Shown here piece after piece: positions 51,453 through 57,039 of a DNA stretch of 57,039 nucleotides. Source of the DNA: Acidobacteriota bacterium (GTDB taxonomy: Bacteria; Acidobacteriota; Terriglobia; Bryobacterales; Bryobacteraceae); NCBI GenBank assembly GCA_947470805.1, contig CANIVU010000053.1, positions 1 through 57,039 on the forward strand. The letters are read 5' to 3'. The notes under the pieces are model-generated. The model ran no database searches, was not told where the DNA came from, and saw nothing but the letters and a program-made list of their open reading frames with translations. Position 1 is the first letter of the stretch. Each line of letters begins with the position of its first letter. The position numbers and the translations under genes are program-made.

Positions 51453-51743
51453 CTAGTCTTCTTGCGTGTCGGCGTGGGTTTCGGCGTAGCGGTTGAGGAG
51501 GGCGGCGCCGGCCTGGAGGAAGAAAGAGAAGGCGATCCAGACTTGCCAGTGGGAGAGAGGGCCGTCGTCGATGGCGAAACGGCTGGTCCATTGCAAGTCG
51601 GCCAGGAGGCGCCAGCCGCCGAGGGCGAATGCGAGGACAGAAAACGGGGTCAGCAGGGCGGCAGCGGTGATGGCGGCGCGCCGGTTGCGGATACCCTGAC
51701 GGCGGATTTTTCGGCCTTTGCCTACGCGGAGCTTAACGATCAT
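51453..51743 (-). CDS. Small membrane protein, paralogue of the gene at 51067
   Basis: The 96-residue product from the ATG at 51743 starts MIVKLRVGKGRKIRRQGIRN, a basic head. Two hydrophobic helices follow (AAALLTPFSVLAFALGGWRL and WIAFSFFLQAGAALL), around the shared segment FAIDDGPLSHWQVW. It ends in RYAETHADTQED. A far longer open frame upstream, across the oxidoreductase gene, is shadow. The pairing with 51067-51330 indicates local gene duplication. Function is unknown. Confidence 0.75.
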   Translation of the reverse strand: MIVKLRVGKGRKIRRQGIRNRRAAITAAALLTPFSVLAFALGGWRLLADLQWTSRFAIDDGPLSHWQVWIAFSFFLQAGAALLNRYAETHADTQED

Positions 51744-51845
51744 CCAACTCCTATAGTGTAATTCAAGAGGGAATGCTCTCAGTTGGGATAGAGTAAACCT
51801 GAGAGAAGTGTTTTTCCCTCCACGAAAGGATAGAGCAAGAGAACT

Positions 51846-52994
51846 ATGGCACGTGTTGCAACAGCGATTATCGGCACCGGGTTTATGGGCCGTGTCCACG
51901 CGGAACAGATCCGGCGGCTGGGGTTTGTCGATATAGCGGGTGTGGCGGGCGTTAATGCCGCCGAAGCCGCCGCGTTTGGGCAGGCGATGGGGATCGACCG
52001 GACGACCGGCGACTATAAAGAGCTGCTGGCGGACCCGGCTATTCAGGCCGTGCACGTGCTGACGCCGAATGCGTTGCACTATCCGGTTTCGATGGAGGCT
52101 TTGCACGCGGGCAAGGCTGTGCTTTGCGAAAAGCCGCTGGCGGTTTCGGCCAAGGAAGCTTCGAACATGTTGAAGCTGGCCGAGAAGAAAGGCCTGGTTC
52201 ACGCGGTGAACCATAACCTGCGCTACTACCCGATTGTGCAGCACATCCGGCAGTACATTAAGGCCGGGGAACTGGGCGAGGTTCTGCATGTGCAGGGCAC
52301 CTATTCCCAGGACTGGCTGCTGTACGACACCGACTTCAACTGGCGCATTGAGACCAAGGACAATGGCGCGCTTCGCGCTGTCGGCGACATCGGTTCGCAC
52401 TGGATGGACATGATCCAGCACCTGACCGGGCTTTCGATCACCGGGCTGTGCGCCGATCTGGCGACGTTCCACAAGACGCGGAAGAAGCCGAAGGCGGCGA
52501 TCCAGACGTTCGCGGGCAAGAAGCTGAAGCCGGCGGATTATGAGGAAGTCAAGATCACGACCGAAGACTACGGCGGCATTCTGTTGCACTTGGGCGACCA
52601 GGCGCGCGGGGCGTTCACGGCGTCGCAGGTGGCGGCGGGCAACAAGAACAAGTTCGCGTTTGAAATCTATGGGACCAAGTCCGGTGTGGCGTGGAACCAG
52701 GAGCGGCCGGACGAGTTGTGGATCGGCAACCGGAACGAACCGAACCGGATTCTGATTAAAGATCCGTCGATGCTGATGGGGCCGGCGGCTGGGTTTGCGG
52801 ACCTGCCGGGCGGGCACTCGGAAGGCTACGACGATGCGCACAAGCAGCTGTATAAGCGCTTCTACGCCCGCGTTGCTGACCCGTCGAAGCCGGTGGATTA
52901 TCCGACGTTTGAGGACGGCCGGCGCGGGATGGTGCTGCTCGAGAAGGTTGTCGAGAGCTCGAAGAAGAAGGGCTGGGTTAAGGTCAAGTTCTAA
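51846..52994 (+). CDS. Gfo/Idh/MocA-family oxidoreductase
   Basis: The 382-residue product has the NAD(P) Rossmann motif IIGTGFMGRVHAEQIRRLGF, then VHVLTPNALHYPVSMEALHA and CEKPLAVSAKEASNMLKLAE with the catalytic Lys. The C-terminal domain includes DFNWRIETKDNGALRAVGDI and GSHWMDMIQHLTG. Members oxidise sugars, inositols or related compounds. The stop overlaps the start of the DUF1549/1553 gene (TAATG), so the three genes to 56552 are an operon. The exact sugar is not known. Confidence 0.93.
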   Translation: MARVATAIIGTGFMGRVHAEQIRRLGFVDIAGVAGVNAAEAAAFGQAMGIDRTTGDYKELLADPAIQAVHVLTPNALHYPVSMEALHAGKAVLCEKPLAVSAKEASNMLKLAEKKGLVHAVNHNLRYYPIVQHIRQYIKAGELGEVLHVQGTYSQDWLLYDTDFNWRIETKDNGALRAVGDIGSHWMDMIQHLTGLSITGLCADLATFHKTRKKPKAAIQTFAGKKLKPADYEEVKITTEDYGGILLHLGDQARGAFTASQVAAGNKNKFAFEIYGTKSGVAWNQERPDELWIGNRNEPNRILIKDPSMLMGPAAGFADLPGGHSEGYDDAHKQLYKRFYARVADPSKPVDYPTFEDGRRGMVLLEKVVESSKKKGWVKVKF

Positions 52995-55162
52995 TGCGCG
53001 TTTTCTGGTTGGCTTCGGTTTGCGCCGTTGCGGCGTGGGGACAGGTGGACTTCGCTGGTGAGGTCCACCCGATACTGGCGGCGCGGTGCGCGAGTTGCCA
53101 CACGGGGGACGCGGCGCAGGCCGGTCTTCGTGTGGATGAACGGGCCTCGTTTTTGCGGGTCCGGGGGAAGCTGATCGGAAAAGTGAAAGGGACTGAGGGG
53201 ATGCGGATGCCTCCGAGTGGGGCTCCGCTTTCCGCGGCCGAGATTGCGACGCTGGAGCGGTGGGTGGCCGACGATCTGCCGTGGGCGGATATGAAGGGGC
53301 GCGGTGCGTCGAAGTGGGTGGCGCCGTTGGGGCACCGGGTTCCGGTGTTGAAGGGCACGGGGCATCCGGTGGATTCGCTGGTGGGCGGGACGTTGCGTGC
53401 GCCTGTTTCCGATGCCGTTTTTGCGCGGCGGGCGTATTTGGATTTGTGGGGGATCACGCCGACGTATGAGCAATTGCAGGCGGCGCGCGGGATGGACCGG
53501 GGGAAGCTGGTTGATTCCTTGCTGGCCAATCGGGAGATGTTTGCGGGGCATTGGATTAGTTTTTGGAATGACTTGCTGCGGAATGACCAGCGGGCTTATC
53601 ACGGGGATACCGCGAAGCCGTATACGCCTTGGTTGAAGAAGGCGTTGGTTTCGAACATGCCGTATGACGAGATGGTGCGGCAGTTGGTGAATCCGGTGGG
53701 GCCGGATGCCCCGGCTGGGTTTTTGATTGGCGTGAACTGGCGCGGGGATGTGAACGCGTCGCAGTTGCCGCATATGCAGGCGGCGCAGAATACGGCGCAG
53801 GTGTTTTTGGGCGTGAATTTGAAGTGCGCGTCGTGCCATGACTCCTTTGTGAACAAGTACAAGTTGAAGGAGAGTTATGGGATGGCGGCGATCTATTCGG
53901 AGAAGCCGCAACTCGAGTTGGTGCGGTGCGATGTGAAGACGGGGAAGATGCAGGGGCCGCAGTTTTTGTTCCCCTCGTTGGGCGGGATTCCGCAGGATGG
54001 GACGCTGGACCAGCGGCGGGCGGCGGCTTCTCTTTTGTTTACGGCGCAGGGGAATGGGCGGTTGGCGCGGACGTTCGTGAATCGCATTTGGGGGCGGCTG
54101 TTTGGACGGGCGATTGTGGAGCCTGTGGACGATATGGACATTGAGCCTTCGAACGCGGATCTGCTGGATTGGCTGGCGGCCGATTTTGCCTCGAACGGGT
54201 ATGACGTGAACCGGCTGTTGCGGCTGATCATGACTTCGCGGGCTTGGCAGCAGCCGGCGCTGCAATCAACGGATTCGAAGTTCCATGGGCCGTTGCCGCG
54301 GCGGTTGACGGCGGAGCAGTTTGTGGATTCGCTGTCGGCGATTACGGGGGAATGGCGGGCGTTGCCGGGCGAGCGGGGGGCGCGGATGGCGCGGGAGTGG
54401 GAGTTCAAATCGACGGCGCTGAGCCGGGCGATGGGGCGGCCGATTCGGGACCAGGTTTATACGACCCGGCCGGCGGAGGCGAGCACGTTGCAGGCGTTGG
54501 AACTGGTGAACGGGACGACGCTGGCGCTGGCGTTGCGGCGCGGGGCGCAGCGGTTGACGGGGACGTTGCCGGAGGCTCCGGCGGCGGTGTTTGATTCGAA
54601 GGTTGTGCGGAAGGGGGCGGTTCCCGTGGACGTGGATGTGGCGGGGCTGAAAGAGCTTTGGCTGCTGGTGGAGGACGCCGGGTCCTACGACGCTGAGAAG
54701 ACGTTGGCGGGATGGCAGGGGTTGGCGTTTGATGGCGTGGCGGCGCGGCCGGCGGCGGGGTTTGATTCGCGGACGGTTGAGGTGGATAAGGCCAAATTCG
54801 ATGAAGTTGTTGTCACGGCGTTTGGGAAGGCTGTGTTGCTGACGGTCCCGATGGGGGCACGGCGGCTGACGGGGAAGTTGGTGGTGGATGATGTGGGGAA
54901 GACGTCGGACGTGAATAGCGCTGTGCGGTTCTATCTGTTCCCGAAAGTTCCGGACCGGAACCTGCTGGCGCGGGTGGTGGATCCGTTGCCGGTGGCGGCG
55001 CCGGCGGTGGAGAAAGACCGGAGTCAATTGACCGATCGATTGTTCTGGCAGTTATTGGGCCGTGGGCCTTCGGCCGCTGAAAAGAAGTTAGCGGCGGGGG
55101 TGGAGTTGGAAGATTTGTTGTGGACGTTGTTGTTACATCCGGAGTTTCAGTATGTCGATTGA
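52994..55162 (+). CDS. Exported DUF1549/DUF1553 protein with c-type cytochrome domain
   Basis: The 722-residue product has a signal peptide and a planctomycete-type cytochrome c domain at the N-terminus (VHPILAARCASCHTGDAAQA). DUF1549 follows (PVSDAVFARRAYLDLWGITP, then MFAGHWISFWNDLLRNDQRA), with a further CxxCH-like CASCHDSF. DUF1553 begins near RLARTFVNRIWGRLFGRAIV (then DIEPSNADLLDWLAADFASN, LLRLIMTSRAWQQPA). In Planctomycetes and Acidobacteria these are found beside sulfatase and glycan-degrading genes. The function is unproven. It overlaps the DUF1501 gene by 11 bases. Confidence 0.92.
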   Translation: MRVFWLASVCAVAAWGQVDFAGEVHPILAARCASCHTGDAAQAGLRVDERASFLRVRGKLIGKVKGTEGMRMPPSGAPLSAAEIATLERWVADDLPWADMKGRGASKWVAPLGHRVPVLKGTGHPVDSLVGGTLRAPVSDAVFARRAYLDLWGITPTYEQLQAARGMDRGKLVDSLLANREMFAGHWISFWNDLLRNDQRAYHGDTAKPYTPWLKKALVSNMPYDEMVRQLVNPVGPDAPAGFLIGVNWRGDVNASQLPHMQAAQNTAQVFLGVNLKCASCHDSFVNKYKLKESYGMAAIYSEKPQLELVRCDVKTGKMQGPQFLFPSLGGIPQDGTLDQRRAAASLLFTAQGNGRLARTFVNRIWGRLFGRAIVEPVDDMDIEPSNADLLDWLAADFASNGYDVNRLLRLIMTSRAWQQPALQSTDSKFHGPLPRRLTAEQFVDSLSAITGEWRALPGERGARMAREWEFKSTALSRAMGRPIRDQVYTTRPAEASTLQALELVNGTTLALALRRGAQRLTGTLPEAPAAVFDSKVVRKGAVPVDVDVAGLKELWLLVEDAGSYDAEKTLAGWQGLAFDGVAARPAAGFDSRTVEVDKAKFDEVVVTAFGKAVLLTVPMGARRLTGKLVVDDVGKTSDVNSAVRFYLFPKVPDRNLLARVVDPLPVAAPAVEKDRSQLTDRLFWQLLGRGPSAAEKKLAAGVELEDLLWTLLLHPEFQYVD

Positions 55163-56552
55163 GATGACGCGGCGAGAGGCCTTGTTGGCGGCGATGATGG
55201 GGGCGGCTCCGCGGTTGCACGCGGGGGCGAAGATTGCGCCGCGCGCCGATTCGATGATCCTGTTGTGGATGGCGGGCGGGATGGCGCAGACGGAGACGTT
55301 TGACCCGAAGCGGTATACGCCGTACGAGACGGGGTTGGCATCGGAGAAAGTGTTGTCGACGTTCCCGTCGATTCCGACGGCGGTGGATGGCGTGCGGTTG
55401 TCGAAGGGGTTGGAGCAGATCGGGAGCGTGCTGGATCGGGGCACGCTGATCCGGACGCACCGGGTGGGGGATCTGGGCTTCATTCTGCATTCGCGGCACC
55501 AGTTTCATTGGCATACGGGGTATGCGCCGCCGCAGTCTGTCGCCGTTCCGCATATTGGGTCGTTCATGGCTCGGACGTTGGGTTCGCGGAATCCGGACAT
55601 TCCGGCGTTTCTGGATATTGGTCAGAATATGGAGATCGGGGCGGAATCCGATGCGCTGAAGGCGTTCCATACGGCTGGTTTTTTGGGGTCGGAGTACGGG
55701 CCGTTTCAGATTATGGACCCGCGGGATGCGGTGAGCGTGACGCGGCCTTCGGAGTATGTGGGGCGGGCGCGGTTTGAGAACCGGCGGGCGCTGCATAAGA
55801 AGATGCTGGAGGCGTCGCCGTTGGCGAAGACGGGGAGTGATTTTCAGAAAGAGAGTTACTTGCGGTCGCTCGAGAATGCCCACCGGTTACTGACTTCGCC
55901 GGCGGCGAAGGCGTTTGATTTGTCATTGGAGCCGGAGAAGAGTTATGCGAAGTACAATAACTCGCGGTTCGGGTTGGGATGTTTGTTAGCGCGGCGGGCG
56001 ATTGAGGCCGGGACGCGGTTTGTGGAAGTGACGACGGAGTATATTCCGTTCCGGTTCTGGGACTCGCATGAGAACGGGCACAAGCGCGCCGAGGACATGA
56101 AGGCGACGATTGACGGGCCGGTTGCGCAGTTGATCCGGGATCTGGAAGAGCGCGGGTTGTTGGACCGGACGCTGGTTGTGATTGCGACCGAATTTGGGCG
56201 CGACATGATGACGGAGGGCAAGCCCGATCAGACGGTGAAGGACCAGGTGAAGCAGCCCGATGTGATGACCGAGCCGAAGCATTATGGGATGCACCGGCAC
56301 TTTACGGAGGCTGTGAGCGTGGCGGTGTTTGGGGGCGGCTTTCAGAAGGGCCTGGTTTATGGGAAGACGGCGGAGGAGCGGCCGTGCCGGATTCTGGAGA
56401 ATCCGGTGACGATTGAGGATTTGCACGCGACGTTGTATACGGCGATGGGGATTGCGCCGGATACGGCGTATGAGATTGAACAGCGGCCGGTGTATGCGAC
56501 GCGCGATGGGAAGGGACGGGCGGTCGAGGCGTTGTTTTCTAAGAAGGGTTAG
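55152..56552 (+). CDS. DUF1501 family exported protein
   Basis: The 466-residue product has a twin-arginine-type signal (MTRREALLAAMMGAAPRLHA; the Met at residue 5 may be the true start). The DUF1501 core follows: SMILLWMAGGMAQTETFDPK, THRVGDLGFILHSRHQFHW and LDIGQNMEIGAESDALKAFH, then LGCLLARRAIEAGTRFVEVT and VIATEFGRDMMTEGKPDQTV. The fold resembles alkaline phosphatase/sulfatase superfamily members, and family members accompany DUF1553 proteins. It is the last gene of the oxidoreductase-DUF1549-DUF1501 operon. Confidence 0.93.
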   Translation: MSIEMTRREALLAAMMGAAPRLHAGAKIAPRADSMILLWMAGGMAQTETFDPKRYTPYETGLASEKVLSTFPSIPTAVDGVRLSKGLEQIGSVLDRGTLIRTHRVGDLGFILHSRHQFHWHTGYAPPQSVAVPHIGSFMARTLGSRNPDIPAFLDIGQNMEIGAESDALKAFHTAGFLGSEYGPFQIMDPRDAVSVTRPSEYVGRARFENRRALHKKMLEASPLAKTGSDFQKESYLRSLENAHRLLTSPAAKAFDLSLEPEKSYAKYNNSRFGLGCLLARRAIEAGTRFVEVTTEYIPFRFWDSHENGHKRAEDMKATIDGPVAQLIRDLEERGLLDRTLVVIATEFGRDMMTEGKPDQTVKDQVKQPDVMTEPKHYGMHRHFTEAVSVAVFGGGFQKGLVYGKTAEERPCRILENPVTIEDLHATLYTAMGIAPDTAYEIEQRPVYATRDGKGRAVEALFSKKG

Positions 56553-56665
56553 GGGCGGATGGGAGCGTCGCGGGTGATCGGCTCGGGGCTGTGTTTCAGG
56601 GCTAGAATGGCGATCCAGACGTCAGTTTTGGCATAGCGTTCGGCTGTGTCGCGGACTGTTTTCAC
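56549..56665 (-). pseudogene. Truncated PIN-like (VapC) toxin remnant
   Basis: The 38-residue product starts with GTG in the stop of the antitoxin-like gene (GTGA). It contains KTDVWIAILALKHSPEPITR and ends RDAPIRP, which looks like the last helix and strand of a PIN-domain toxin (D-x-WIA ... T-R-D). A full PIN toxin has about 130 residues, so most of the catalytic domain is missing. Its end overlaps the DUF1501 stop by four bases. Confidence 0.4.
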
Positions 56666-56796
56666 GGCGTCCAGTCGGCCGGATCGATGCGGCGCATTTG
56701 TTCGAGGGCTGCGTCGAACTCGGCGGCTTCGGCGGTGGTCCAGGCGCCGGCGAATTCGTCGAAGTCGGTGTTGCTGGGGGGCGGGGCGGTCGTCAT
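56662..56796 (-). CDS. Small antitoxin-like protein (44 aa)
   Basis: From the ATG at 56796 the 44-residue product reads MTTAPPPSNTDFDEFAGAWT and ends LEQMRRIDPADWTP. The FAGAW ... EFDAAL ... R-IDPADW pattern is that of short antitoxins that precede VapC-type PIN toxins. The following frame overlaps by four bases, as in intact toxin-antitoxin operons, but the toxin is truncated. It is too short to assign with certainty. Confidence 0.5.
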   Translation of the reverse strand: MTTAPPPSNTDFDEFAGAWTTAEAAEFDAALEQMRRIDPADWTP

Positions 56797-56944
56797 GAAT
56801 TGAGTGTATCGCTGCTTGGTGCAAGGTGATGCACTGGGGCACGCCTGATTGCGACTGTGGGGATGGGGTGGGGTTGGCTCGGGGAAGTCTGTAATCCTAA
56901 ATCCGGCAGTCGGCTGAGCCCTCCGAGTTGCATTTTGGCGGAAG

Positions 56945-57039
56945 ATGTTGAAACTGGGAGGGATGTGGGAAGACAATCCAGGGATGGAGATTCACCCTGC
57001 GGGTGAATGGGAAGAAGCACCGAGCCAGCCGATTCCGGA
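56945..57039 (+). CDS. Possible start of a gene cut by the window end
   Basis: An ATG at 56945 opens a frame that runs to the end of the window with an early MLKLGGMWEDNPGMEIHPAG pattern. A GGCGGAAG stretch lies just upstream. An eight-base-pair inverted repeat (ATTCACCC/GGGTGAAT, 56990-57008) lies inside it. Only 31 codons are visible, so this is a weak call. Confidence 0.25.
   Translation, partial: MLKLGGMWEDNPGMEIHPAGEWEEAPSQPIP

Noticed and set aside
51453-52841. 462-codon minus frame covering the oxidoreductase gene
   Set aside because: Only the last 96 codons (to 51743) look like a protein; the rest is a shadow of the Gfo/Idh/MocA gene.

Overview
The window is GC-rich bacterial DNA and most resembles the Bryobacterales/Solibacter branch of Acidobacteriota. 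The clearest marker is a large secreted protein at 38.3-40.7 kb ending in the C-terminal domain (TIGR03437-like) expanded in Solibacter relatives. Supporting signs are a DUF1549/DUF1553 plus DUF1501 gene pair, a PQQ dehydrogenase with cytochrome c, a chlorite-dismutase-type HemQ, and a protein with the NGAKSRGP N-terminus common in that group. This assignment is inference from gene content, not a phylogeny.

Layout. 0-3.6 kb: eno, gpmI and a queuosine-precursor transporter. 3.6-4.1 kb: overlapping HicB-like and AbrB-like antitoxin genes. 4.1-6.5 kb: cytochrome c plus PQQ dehydrogenase. 6.6-7.8 kb: rpsU with two tandem terminator hairpins, then two orphan DUF433 antitoxin-like genes and a small unknown gene. 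7.9-10.2 kb: amidohydrolase, NTF2-like and pRiA4b ORF-3-like genes. 10.2-11.1 kb: a DUF4260/TetR operon with a multi-half-site operator. 11.1-14.2 kb: secreted or structural accessory proteins. 14.3-17.9 kb: a PH-domain gene, then SDR, sugar-binding lipoprotein, GAF and Ldh-type dehydrogenase genes. 18.9-22.9 kb: xseB, ispA, tlyA, nadK (each overlapping the next) and a dicarboxylate symporter. 22.9-26.3 kb: Uma2, an aldolase, ribF and an MBL hydrolase. 26.3-28.2 kb: an AAA ATPase plus a TOPRIM protein, a candidate defence pair. 28.9-30.1 kb: a terminase-like ATPase with an acidobacterial N-terminus. 30.1-34.4 kb: a signalling island with a sigma-54 activator, hybrid kinase, receiver and a HisKA-only protein. 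34.5-38.2 kb: ECF sigma factor, DUF2339 and hemQ. 38.3-43.7 kb: secreted proteins, then DUF177, rpmF and plsX. 43.7-47.1 kb: a cyclase, a repeat-rich non-coding stretch and dsbD. 47.1-51.7 kb: a frameshifted secreted protein, an M28 peptidase, a rhomboid protease and two paralogous small membrane proteins. 51.8-56.6 kb: Gfo/Idh/MocA, DUF1549/1553 and DUF1501 genes. 56.5-56.8 kb: a decayed VapBC-like pair.

At the largest scale, the + strand is rich in C and A up to about 35 kb and rich in G and T from about 37 kb. This holds whichever strand the genes lie on. The switch falls inside the intact DUF2339 gene and has the polarity expected at a replication origin, yet no dnaA, dnaN or par genes are present.

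No CRISPR array, tRNA, rRNA, insertion sequence or complete prophage was recognised. The best candidates for new biology are the AAA/TOPRIM pair, the NGAKSRGP-terminase fusion, the HisKA-only relay protein and the dispersed small repeats.
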